From positions 62,001 through 126,000 of the forward strand of contig ML133458.1 of NCBI GenBank assembly GCA_003864495.1: 64,000 nucleotides of DNA, read 5' to 3'. Below the pieces are notes generated by a model that worked only from the letters and a program-made list of their open reading frames with translations, did no database searches and was not told where the DNA came from. Made by a program: the position numbers and the translations under genes. Source of the DNA: Nemopilema nomurai. Taxonomy: Eukaryota > Cnidaria > Scyphozoa > Rhizostomeae > Rhizostomatidae. Position 1 is the first letter of the stretch. Each line of letters starts with the position of its first letter. Shown one piece after another: positions 1 through 10,900 of this stretch.

Positions 1-187
1 GAAGGAGTGATTAGGAAAAATATATTCTAATGTTGCATAAAAATAATACAACTGTCATAACATGCGCGCCTGGCGGTAGAATCCGCTGCCAGACATATCG
101 AGCAACCGTCCCAAATTAGGCCAATATCGAAGGAAGGTGTTGCGCTTGGTGCCGATAGCACAGCAGTTGTATGACCTAAACATTTAC

Positions 188-263
188 CTGAGTCGCCAAT
201 GTACACGACGGTTTTGCCTTTAAGAAGTTCACACACATCTTCAGGCAAGAAAATTGCAGACAT
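188..263 (-). CDS. PCED1-like (PC-esterase domain) protein, first coding exon only
   Basis: The minus-strand ATG at 263 opens an exon reading MSAIFLPEDVCELLKGKTV then VYIGDS. It ends at a good donor (CAG|GTAAAT, with GT at 187-186), giving 76 nt and phase 1. The order 'short N-terminus, LL-x-K, hydrophobic strand, GDS' matches the start of the PCED1A/B (FAM113) proteins, where GDS is the nucleophile block of a GDSL/SGNH-type esterase fold. The physiological substrate of that family is not established. Later exons lie off the left edge; bases 1-187 look like the start of intron 1. The open frame continues past the donor but loses the similarity. The call rests on about 25 residues, so another GDS-block esterase is possible. 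Confidence 0.55.
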
Positions 264-1671
264 TATTCAGAATGCATCGAAAAGTGCGTGCATCTGTTTG
301 GATATAGGCAATCCAACACCACCGTGCACAAAATCAAGCCAACTTTTCCAGTAATTTTGCGCACACATGTGAGAGACTGGACCGCATTGAATTGCATTGC
401 TGACGGGGTGAAAGAGTCAACGCCAACTTTTTCCGGCCTAAGGATGAAAGGTGAAAGCCCAATAATTGGCCAAAGCGAGTCAGAAACCCATTTTCAGTCA
501 GCTCCATGCACCCAGGATATTTTATAATTGAAACATTTAGGAGAATGGGGCTGTTGACATAGAGGATGTAAACGTAATATATTACAAACACTCAACTAGA
601 ATGAGAATTAAGTATTTATTATAGGAAAAAATCTCTCAACAAATGTTTGATGGCAAAAAAACTGTTGTTTAGTGGCAAGCAAGGGTCCCACATCCGGCGT
701 TAAGAAACGATTTAATGACTTAAGCATTGAAAGAGAAGTAGTCCCTCCGAAATAGGGGTGTTGCCTTCTGAAGGAAAACTTTGTAGTTTGCCAACTCTAG
801 GAAAACCTGTCAATGTTATTGATGCATACCGTGATAAATACAAGCGTCAAGAAAGAGCCTTGTGGCACCCCAGACTCTGACGTTTCTGCAGCAACGCCTT
901 AGGAACTTGCAAGGAAACTTGGACGGAGGAAGTGGGTACACAAAGCTAAGAGATTCCCTACCACGATCCACCTTCAATTCAAGATTAACAAATCGTGTGC
1001 TCATTTGAAGGTCACGATGGTACATCATTCGGGTATTCTGAAATTTTACAGATTTTGTTAAAATTCCGAAAGGGTGTGTCCCAAAGCCAGTCCGAAAATG
1101 CTTTTTACAATGAACAACAATACGAATACTCAAGACAGCATAGTCCAGTTAACAAGGCAGCATATCAAACTCAAGATTAAATTACTAGCAATTTGAAAAT
1201 GGATGGATTATGCTTGCTTTTCGATTTAACCAACATAGCTTGTAACTTTTGAAGCTTCCTCTGTACAAGGCAAAGCTCGCTCATAAATGCAAAACAAGAA
1301 AACATTGATGTTATTGCAATTGCATGCTCGAAACACCAGCTAAATTTGATTAATGTCAGTGAAAAGTCATAAAAAAGCTTTGATAAAGAGCTCTATTTGT
1401 TAGTAGTCAGGTGAATCACATAACGAAAGAGACGGTCGAATAACAGTTGCAAAGCAGCAAAATATAAGTTGACTTGGAAATCAAGCGAGCTCTCAATAAA
1501 ACTACTCACGTCCCCATAGAGGTGCTAGAAACTAAAAAACGAAGCCATTTACAAAATTTTGTACAATTTCGACTGGTATATGGTAATTGGTTCTATATCA
1601 TCTATGAAAATTCTGTTTATACAGCAGGATAAAGTGGCAAACGTATAAAGTTTTGGTTCTCACTTAAAAAG
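264..1671. other. Intergenic, no gene recognised
   Basis: This stretch separates the start of the PCED1-like gene from the 3' end of the lectin receptor, both on the minus strand. The open frames here are short, overlap one another on both strands and show no known motif or exon-like splice borders. It should contain the promoter of the PCED1-like gene on its left side and the 3' UTR of the receptor on its right side. No convincing AATAAA was found close to the receptor stop. Confidence 0.5.
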
Positions 1672-4600
1672 CTACGACTTGCAAGACGAATCTAAAATCT
1701 GAACGTATGTGTGTGTCTCTACGTTTAGAGAGCAGTCCTCCGCATCGTCTTCAATCAATGGCATATCATAGAGGTTCCTTTCCTTTCGCAAAGGCGATGT
1801 CGGTTGAAGATTCACGTACGAAATACAGCTGCTGTCTGCGCTCTTCTTTCTGTCTCTTTCACTTACGACCGGCTTTAAATAAGAATTTTCCTGGCCTGTC
1901 AGTTTGGCTGGCACACTTGCACTTCTGCCTCTGGTGCATTTTGTATTTGGTTCAACGTACTCCGATTTATCGTCACTTGCCTTCGACCTTTGGCTGCCTG
2001 GAGCCGAACATGTTGACAATGGGCTAATGGGCTCTTCATACTGATGTCTCTCTATGGAAATCCTCTTCAACATTTCAAGGTCGTTCAGCGTGTAGTTCTT
2101 CCGTATTCTGAACATGTGACGCATTTTGGAAACGTCAATCGACAATTTCGACAGCCTTTTTGAGTTGCGTTCCTTACTGTCTCTGCTTCTTCTTGAGTTC
2201 CGTTTACCACTCTTCGTATTTTGGTTGTAGTCTATGTTAATGTATGTGCGATCTTCTCGTTTTTGGCTTTCATCACTGCATGTTTCATATACCTTCTACA
2301 GAGAATAGAAAATTTTCAAAAAGTGTCAGGTCATTAGAAAAATGCTAGCTCCACACATTGAGTTAAATTTTAGAATTTCAGACTTTTTTTGAGGGGGATT
2401 GGGAGGGATGTCAGTTAGTGGGAAGGAAGCCATTGTACAGCAGTCAAATTTGTAGATCAAGTCAACTACACATTATACTCTCGTGCTATTTTTCATCTGC
2501 AGCAGGATACTTGAAGTACTTGACATTAAAAGTATACTTAGTGGACCTCTAATGCCGATATCTGTGTAATGCACATCTTATAACCACTTTGACCATTGTT
2601 ACTCAGAATCAACATTGTGTTGCAATCTGACTTATCCTATAGAAATGGTATCTAGCTATTCTGTCTTTGCAATACAATAGAACTCACGCACAATACACGC
2701 TGCCTTTTATAAAAGGCCCCTTTTTACTCCAGCCAACTAAAAAGAAAATTACCTCTTCAATGCTTGAATTGGACGATGCAGTTGAGGCTTGACTTTTGAA
2801 CGAAGGTTTCTGTTCAGTCGAAGTAATACTAATCATATGAACATCTTCAGCCTCATTTCCAGGTAGAGATTCCCTTCGCCTGGCGTTGATTCCAAAGTGA
2901 ATTGCTTCATCCTTGGACGTCTTAAACCGCCTTTCTCTTTTGCAGCACAAGCAAAGGATGAAAATCCATTGTCCAAAGACTATTACTGATCCAGTTATGG
3001 ATATCACATACACCCAGTGCCAGTCTGAGAAAAGAAACCGTAATTGTGGTGAAACTCCTGTTGATAAAACCAAAGATCGAGGAAATCGAGAAGTTTACTG
3101 TGTTTCGGCCGAATACTGTATTGCAAATGCAAGGTACAACAACTTATGTTGTTCAGCAAGAGAAACTATAGGTATATGTATTAAATAAGAACAATGCCAA
3201 AAACTGCATTACAAATGCAAGGCACAAATATCCTGTTGCTCAGCAAGGAAAGTCTTAGCCATGCACCATGATATACGAGATGATTTCTAATCATCTTTAT
3301 TTAAGCAATATACAAAAACATGAAATAGAAACTATGGAATGATTTCACCTTTCGCCATGTTTAGGGTTGTCTCTGGATAATCTAACAACCTATTGAACTC
3401 TGTAAGCCCCGAAGAGAACCAATACCCTTAAAAGCTATAATATATACTCAAATCTCACCAAGGCCTTTTGTGATCTGTTTGGTCAAACAGTTGGGTGATT
3501 CTTTTATTGACACCGGTCCCCTGCTACAATAAGGGTACAGGGGTCTGCAGGCGGATGCATCTGTAAGAAAGAAAGACAACGATGGATTAGGACCTATTCA
3601 TGATGTGCTATGGTGCTTTAAAGGCAACCAAGACAATACATCTTTTGCAGTTTATCTCCTCATATCCACTTTGCGCCTTTCAAGCTTTGCGTCTACCCTA
3701 TATAGGATATAAATGCGAGAGTAAGGGGCCACTTCTGCATGCGACCTCGTCAAACAGAAATTATCCCTTTAGAAGGGCGCTTGCATGGGATAATTTTCTG
3801 AGACCACTTTTGTCTGTGTCATAAAGTCACTTTTGCCTATAGATAATTAACATTATGAGATTTTCAATACATTTCTTCATGATATAATTCTTTGATTACT
3901 GAATTAAAAGGTGACCAGTTTGCTGGTAGTTAAAGATTTGAAGATCTCTTTGCCAGCTGAATATATAATGTGGCTGACGTGACAATCAGAGAGAGCTCAC
4001 TTTCCGTGCAATCCAGAGTGTAACACGTTTCGAAGTTTGAATAAAGCCAGAGTGGTATTGACAAACCTTCGATAAACTCAAACATCAACCGTTCCTGGTC
4101 ACATGCGGCATGCAGCACTATCGATTCCCCTTGAGACGGAACGGGGCACCCCCAGTAAGGGTGCAAGCATTTCTTTGTCTGCACATGCTGCAAAGATTGG
4201 TTTCCGGATAGAACGAATGCTGCCGATGGGTTTTTGCAGTCGTGGGTGGCGATAATCTTGGCATCATCTGCTCCATTCTCAGGCATCAAGCAACGTTTGC
4301 TAGTAATGTGGAGAATGGTACTGAGCTTGCCCCATCGAAACCTCTGATCGCACGCACGCTGTAGTTGCAGGCTATTTGTACTGTTGTTGAAAGCGAGGCA
4401 CAGTCCACTGTAGTGCCTGATGATAAACCCTGCGAAGGAAAGGCCAGTTGTCAATACGTTCAATGAGAAATGCAATGCAAAATCCATTTACCGCAGGAGT
4501 TGGGAAAACTTGTATTCTTGCAGTGAACTGCAAAATGGAGGATTACCCCTTATTCATGATGCCGACAGCGCACTTATTTCACGCCTTAAAAATGTGGGTT

Positions 4601-5729
4601 TTCTGTTTGGATTTTTCAGCAACATTTGATATTTGGCTAATAGCCATGCAGAGCCACAAATCTCCGCAGCAAATAAGAAAAAAGAATACGATCAGTCATG
4701 GACATACTTGTAGTTATCCTAAAGAGCCTCTGCTAGCCAAAGAGGCAAATGGAGCCTTAGACTACTAGACAAGGGAAGGTCACCACACTATGATTCATTG
4801 CCTTTCATATAATGTCCTATTTTATAATAAATAAGCATTTAAAAATTTTTAATAAATAGATATTGTTATATTTTGAAATATAGATGTATCAAAAAATGTT
4901 TCGAATCTTTCAACAGTACCATAACACTGTCGTTCACGCGGTGCCTTCAAACCGCAGCCGTGTTCCAATCCAATCAAGCAACTTTATCCCCCATTTCATG
5001 AGAGGCATAATCAAGAAAGTCTTCCCCATTTCTTTTGTTTTTAGCTCATTATGGCTTTTTTTTACATCCAGCCGTTCCATCGCAACATTAGTTGTCAATG
5101 AAAGTGCGTGCCTAGCAACACAGCAGGGTCCTGGGTTCTCGCAAAATTAAAAAGTTCACACGAACCAAAGGTCTATTCAGTGATTAGATTGTTTGTTGAT
5201 GTTCTGATGCACATTAAATGGACTTGATTATCAAACTACCATTCCGTTCTTCGTAATCATACCCTTTTCAGAAAACGTATTGCAAAACTGTATGGCCATT
5301 CTGATGGCGACCCAGTGAAACATATGCAAGGGCATACAAAGTATTAGCATAAAGGCACTTACAAAATTCCGTTTCATTTGAATCACTGGTCTCTGTTTCA
5401 TTAGAAACACAAACGGCTCTTTGAGCAGCTCCACTTTAACATGGGACGGCCATTAGCAAATGGGTCGGATCATATTACCATTGGCTATGGTATGGCATTG
5501 GTACTTTCATTCAGAATAGTGCCACGTTTTTTACGACCCTGGAGTGTTTCATGAACATAAATGAACCAATGAAGCGAATGATCGTCAACCACCTACCTTT
5601 TGATTGGAAATTTCGATACTCAACATAAGCAATGCAATGTACAGACGAAATTAATGAGTTACCTTCTTTGATGCCAAAACAGCATCGCGCCAGAACGGCA
5701 GCCAAAAATACCACTTCGATTGGGTGCAT
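1672..5729 (-). CDS. Single-pass membrane receptor with ricin-type lectin ectodomain and tyrosine-rich cytoplasmic tail
   Basis: Exons, high to low: 5729-5663, 5428-5363, 4429-4001, 3560-3459, 3024-2753 and 2295-1672, about 519 residues. Exon 1 is a signal peptide (MHPIEVVFLAAVLARCCFG). Exon 2 carries two N-glycosylation sites (NET). Exon 3 is a beta-trefoil, ricin/CysR-like domain (about residues 45-165; RHYSGLCLAF, then repeated C and QxW-like spacing as in RWGKL). Exon 4 is a short cysteine-containing stalk. Exon 5 has one membrane helix (about 223-250, VYVISITGSVIVFGQW) followed by CCKRERR, a stop-transfer signal. The tail of about 270 residues holds Y330 (YINI), Y425 (YVEP), Y472 (ISYVNL), Y488 (YDMP) and Y509 (YVQI), plus RSASVP at 436-441. 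A role in carbohydrate recognition and phosphotyrosine signalling is inferred. The exon 2 acceptor is weak. The exon 3 donor could instead be at 4067 with the same phase. I do not recognise an orthologue. Confidence 0.78.
4671..4754 (+). repeat. Dispersed repeat, copy 1 of a pair
   Basis: This stretch of the receptor's intron 2 is clearly similar to 10289-10370. Shared blocks are 'acgatcag.atggacatact', 'aaagcctct' and 'aagaggcaaat', in the same order and orientation. No coding sense was found in either copy. It is probably an old interspersed element. Confidence 0.6.
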
Positions 5730-8183
5730 CTTTGCTGCTTGCTTCTAACATCTATCTGATATGGGCTGGATGACTGCTTCATAAATTTGCCATAAACTTA
5801 ATTGGCGATTAAGCACTAATGTGCAATGGGATTAGAGAGGCGAAACGTGTTATTCAAATGATGCGATGTGTCATGCGGGCAAAGAGAATGGTCGGCAAAT
5901 GGCCTATATCAGACTGAAAGAGCCGCAACTGTGTTCTGAGGGAGGAAAAACAAAGTGTCCGAGCCGTCATGCAGTTTGCGTTGAACAAAGCTACGAGGCA
6001 TTGTTGGGTGTGAAGAAAGAAAACATTGTGGAATGGGTAAGGTACATGAAGAGGGAAGCAGCACTAAAAGTTGGACCACCGTACGCGGGATGATTTGGGT
6101 GAACCAGCCTGTACAATCATTTATGTGTATGTGTACTTCACAATCAGAAAAGAACTGATCTGAAAAGGAACGAGATTCTGTTTCCATTATTTGGCTATTT
6201 TTCGGCCCCTCTGATCCACAATGAATAAAAACACTCAAGGTGGCTAAAACATTTCGTACATTCCTTGCTCATAACAAAACAAGCACTATTATACATGGGT
6301 CTGTTTTTGTCAGCTAGGTTGGCTTGCAAAATATTTGCTTTCGTCACAATGAAAAGGAAACATAAAGTAGCAATTTCTCTTGAAGGGGTTAGCATTTTAG
6401 TGAACAGCTGGGTGATCGTTGGAGCCAATAGGCCACTGAACTTCCCTACACAAAACTATGGTTAATTGAAAATAATTGGTGGCTCTTGTTGACTGAGCTT
6501 TCTTAACAAACAAAATGAACCTGGGAATTTAAATTTAATATTATTATTTCACATGTTTAAGGAGGGTAGCCCTACAGCATGGTTGATTTTCAAGGGGCAC
6601 TCCATGTACAACAACTTTCAAAATAGTTATTTTAGAATTTAAGTACATTATCGGCTACAAATATTTTACTAATTTTACCTAATTACAACTTAACTATAAA
6701 ACAACTATTATACATATTTCAATAAATCTAATTAGAAAAACCTAATTGCATTTCAACTTACATATACTATGAAAAACCCCATATAATGGCAAATAAATGA
6801 GACCCATTTGTAATATGTATCAGATCCAGATTGAACGCAAACAAATTACCACGTTTCCTCTTCGCCCTGAGTCTTCCATTCCACCCTTACTTCGTGGGGG
6901 TCTGGGTCTTACATTTGACATTATAATGATAGTAACTATAAAACAAGACACTATTGAAGAGGATCTCAGAATTATTTGACGCTGCTCCAAGGTAGCATGT
7001 GACTGTGGATTAATTATGTGTATAACGTATCGACCCAGGAATGGGTCCGGTGTTTTAGGTCTGCACTTGCCAATGTTTGACGGGCAGAAGAGCAAATAAC
7101 TTGGATCAGTGACTGAACCGGACATTGTTTATTCCGTCTTTTTAAATGTTATCTGATTTGCTATCGGAAATAGCGTTAAAAAGCGGAATAACAATTAGCA
7201 GACACAGAAAAGAAGAATAACAAAGAGAAGGGATGAAAAACACCAACACAAATTGGATATCCATTTCCCATTTGAGGTTTAAGCACTCAGATCAAATCTC
7301 CTTGTTTTGCCATGAGCAAATCAAAAACAAGATAACAATCATTACATTGCTTTGCAAGAAAAATACCCATTTATAGAGCTCCTTGTTTGCTTTAAAGGAC
7401 AAAGACTGGGCTGCCTGAGGCTCGAGCTATAATGTAAAACAGTTTAAAACACTGCAGTAACTTGTCCCTAACCATTTGCAAGGCAGCATCAACAACATGG
7501 GAAATGTTAAAATCGACTGAAATAACAGGAGCTCAGTTTTACAGGACCTCATCTGTCTGCATTCTGAAATCCTTGAAAACGTTGCTGCAGCTAGCATAGA
7601 TGAGCAGGATTTAGGCTTATCTCCAACCCTAGCGAACCCAATAAATATGGCCTCTCCACTTTTGAAATGTTGTCCACACCCCTGCTAAGAAATGCCCTTC
7701 TTCATTGTCTAGCCCCCTGCCTTGCCCCACGCTCTATTTACACGGGGCATCTTGTAGAGAGGTAACAGATAAATTAATGGTTTGTGGAAAATTTTTCCGG
7801 CTGTTCCTGGTTCACAGTTTTTGCCATTATAACGAAGATACGTTGTTATCAAGTATGAAGGTCAACGATTTGAAAAAAATATTATCTAACCAAGTACTTG
7901 ACGGAGCAATCAAATGACGTCGACGTCTTCATGAAAACTAATTCTGCAAAATTCTGCAAACTAACCCTTTTTAAACTAGCAAGCTAAAAGTATGTTTTAG
8001 TATAGGCAATTTAATTAAAAGGTGTACGTCAAATTTTTGTTACATTTAGAAGTAAGTTATGAGTAAAATCACAGCCTCGAAAATTTTGAAGGGAAAAAGT
8101 AATATTTCCTGCCGGGAACATTTAAAATTCTAAAGGCTGAGGAGCCATTATCCTGATCGGTTTTTCTCTTTGATTCTTTAGAA
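5730..8183. other. Intergenic, mostly unexplained
   Basis: This is the upstream flank of the lectin receptor. The segment 6480-6800 is very AT-rich. Apart from a possible small secreted ORF at 6195-6395, I see no exon with convincing borders and no known repeat. The receptor promoter should lie just above 5730; no clear TATA box was identified. Confidence 0.4.
6195..6395 (-). CDS. Possible small secreted cysteine-containing peptide
   Basis: A 66-codon minus-strand frame begins MLTPSREIATLCFLFIVTKA, which reads like a signal peptide. It continues into a short segment with cysteines spaced C-x6-C-x2-C-x5-C and ends at a stop at 6195. I recognise no family. It could be a single-exon secreted peptide, a first exon of a larger gene, or chance. 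There is no splice evidence and no repeat support, so confidence is low. Confidence 0.18.
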   Translation of the reverse strand: MLTPSREIATLCFLFIVTKANILQANLADKNRPMYNSACFVMSKECTKCFSHLECFYSLWIRGAEK

Positions 8184-9163
8184 AACTCTCTAGCGGGTAA
8201 ATCCATGTCAAATCATCCAGACCATGACACCCTTACCTCACAGACTTTCTTGAAATTTTCACCAGTGATAAATATCATGAATAGTAGAAAATCCTGAAAA
8301 TTTGAGCATCTAACTTCAAAGGGTTCTTGAGTTATGCATTTTTTTAGATTCAATGTAAATCTTGTTTCGCAACAAAAATCGGCCATTTTGAATTTACTTT
8401 TTTTTTAATATTTTCTGTTTAAGAAATGTTCTAGCTCTACAAATTCACCCAGAGATGTTTTATTGTGTGAGGAATCCAAAAACAGCATCAAAAATACCCA
8501 ATGGTGAACCTTTTTTGAGCTATTCACAAATCCATAAGTTTTTCACCATATCGCAAATAACTTGAAAAAAATCATGTGGCAGTGTAGATATTTGGATTTT
8601 TTCTTTTGGAGATGATTATACATTCAATAAACTTCATTTGTTCCAAATATTGAGTTAAGTTCTCTTTTTATGCTCTCATAGTGAAGGAACAAAGACAAGT
8701 TATTTTTCCGGGCCTCTCATATTAGCTATATCAGATACCATTTGTACAGTAAAAAGAAGTCATGGAAAAGAAGAAAGGTAGAAGAGCAATTATCATGTCT
8801 TAAACTTTAAAGGACTTTATACTTGATGAAGTAACATTGGTTTCCTGTCAGGCTGGTAAAATATGGTAAAAAGTAAAATCTACAAAAAATTCATGCCTCG
8901 CATACATATTCTTCAACTTAATTGTTACTTGACATGAGGACAAGGTCCCAGTATTACTTATGACATACCACCCTATAGACTTATTTTAGGGTAATTTTGA
9001 TTGTCTCTGGTTCTGGCTCTGACTGATTGATCTGGTTCTATATTTCCAATCCTTCCGATCACAGCATGTGCACAGTATGTGCCCATTCAAAAAAAGACTG
9101 TCAGCGATGATCGCAGGCAGCTGTCCGATCGTTACAGCTATATAGAAACCAGGCTTAAAACAG
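8184..9163 (+). repeat. Left arm of a long inverted repeat
   Basis: From 'ctctctagcgggtaa' to 'ggcttaaaacag' this arm is a near-copy, in reverse complement, of 9255-10264. Most of it matches base for base with scattered substitutions and small indels. Only the outer ~50 bases and the innermost ~100 bases have drifted. The arm holds no gene-like frame that survives in both copies. Confidence 0.93.
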
Positions 9164-9254
9164 AAAATTGATTTGATGTTGATTTAACATGAGTAATCCA
9201 ATTGACATTTATTCACCTTTGTTAACCAAACTTCCCTAAACAGGATTCAACTTC
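9164..9254. other. Loop of the long inverted repeat
   Basis: About 91 bases of unpaired sequence lie between the two arms. A transcript through both arms would fold into a hairpin of nearly 1 kb closed by this loop. Confidence 0.85.
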
Positions 9255-10264
9255 CTGTTTTAAGCCTGGTTTCTATAAAGCCATATAGCCTATATAGCCT
9301 GGGATGCGTCAGGGATCGTTGACAGACACCTCGCTGACAGCCTTTTTTTGAATGGGCACATGCTGTGCACATGCTGTGATCGGAAGGATCGGAAATATAG
9401 AACCAGATCAATCAGTCAAAGCCAGAACCAGAGACAATCAAAATTACCCTAAAATAAGTCTATAGGGTGGTATGTCATAAGTAATACTGGGACCTTGTCC
9501 TCATGTCAAGTAACAATTAAGTTGAAGAATATGTATGCGAGGCATGAATTTTTTGTAGATTTTACTTTTTACCATATTTTACCAGCCTGACAGGAAACCA
9601 ATGTTACTTCATCAAGTATAAAGTCCTTTAAAGTTTAAGACATGATAATTGCTCTTCTATCTTTCTTCTTTTCCATGACTTCTTTTTACTGTACAAATGG
9701 TATCTGATATAGCTAATATGAGAGGCCCGGAAAAATAACTTGTCTTTGTTCCTTCACTATGAGAGCATAAAAAGAGAACTTAACTCAATATTTGGAGCAA
9801 ATGAAGTTTATTGAATGTATAATCATCTCCAAAAGAAAAAATCCAAATATCTACACTGCCACATGATTTTTTTCAAGTTATTTGCGATATGGTGAAAAAC
9901 TTACGGATTTGTGAATAGCTCAAAAAAGGTTCACCATTGGGTATTTTTGATGCTGTTTTTGGATTCCTCACCCAATAAAACATCTCTGGGTGAATTTGTA
10001 GAGCTAGAACATTTCTTAAACAGAAAATATTTGAAAAAAGTAAATTCAAAATGGCCGATTTTTGTCGCGAAACAAGATTTACATTGAATCTAAAAAATGC
10101 ATAACTCAAGAACCCTTTGAAGTTAGATGCTTAAATTTTCAGGATTTTCCACTATTCATGATATTTATCACTGGTGAAAATTTCAAGAAAATCTGAGAGG
10201 TAAGGGTGTCAACCTTCCAAAATTCTGGATGATTTGATATGGACTTACCCTAGCGTAGAGAGCT
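9255..10264 (-). repeat. Right arm of a long inverted repeat
   Basis: This is the reverse-complement partner of 8184-9163, starting 'ctgttttaagcctgg' and ending 'ctagcgtagagagc'. Landmarks shared with the left arm include the blocks 'ttcaccagtgataaatatca', 'aaaatcggccattttgaatt' and 'aagtaacaattaagttgaa'. An open frame at 9873-10109 lies inside it but is broken in the other arm. It may be a fold-back transposon or an inverted duplication. No clear target-site duplication was found. Confidence 0.93.
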
Positions 10265-10288
10265 TTTAAGAGCCACTAATTTGAGTAC

Positions 10289-10370
10289 CAAACAAGAAAG
10301 AATATTACGATCAGATATGGACATACTTGCAGTCACAACGAAAAGCCTCTACATGCCTAAGAGGCAAATT
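10289..10370 (+). repeat. Dispersed repeat, copy 2 of a pair
   Basis: This is the partner of 4671-4754 (see that entry), in the same orientation. It begins 25 bases beyond the right end of the long inverted repeat. An open frame of 99 codons runs through it (10281-10580), but I find no recognisable protein. Confidence 0.6.
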
Positions 10371-10813
10371 AACTCTGATTCAGTGTATCAACAAAAGATT
10401 ACTGCAGATTCCACAAGAAGGGATGCTATGTTACATCTTATTTCCGCATCAGTGAAACTATCCCCATTATTTCTAATACATGCCAATAAACCTTGCTGTT
10501 TTTCACAAAATAAGCACCTTTTGGAGCTTTCAGGAACTCTTCGTTCTGTTTTAATTGCACGGCTCGGTAACAATCGATAGAAACGTGGTTTGTCTATACC
10601 AGGCTGAGAATGAAACGTGTGACGTCATTCTACAAGTAGCTAGGGCTCCAAAGAATTCAAATCTACTGTATAAGGATGGAATAGTTAACTCAAAGAAGTA
10701 TGCTGTTCTGATGACACGAAATTTATAGAGAAGCATTTCAAGACACATAGAAATAGCAGAATATTCACAATAATAAGAAATAGCACATTTTGCAGCTTTT
10801 GGTTATTTTCCGA

Positions 10814-10900
10814 CGTTTGCATACTCTGAGGAGTGTCGGACGAAAAAGTACTTTAAGTATATAAAACCTAGTTCCACTTTTTCTTGCCATTAAAAAGAGC
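10814..10900 (+). repeat. Short dispersed repeat family, copy A
   Basis: The core 'tgcatactctgaggagtgtc' followed by 'ggacgaaaaagtacttta' recurs in variant form at 17650-17745 (+), 27985-28065 (+) and about 51495-51575 (-). The similarity continues into 'agtata...aaa..tggt.cc', and in two other copies (B, C) to 'ttctagctatt'. Confidence 0.65.

Noticed and set aside
9873..10109. Open frame of 78 codons inside the right arm of the inverted repeat
   Set aside because: The matching part of the left arm has frame-breaking differences and no motif is seen, so it is unlikely to be a gene.
10388..10573. Minus-strand frame with a C-x2-C pair near repeat copy 2
   Set aside because: It vaguely resembles zinc-binding N-termini of transposon proteins, but the match is too weak and the frame stops early.
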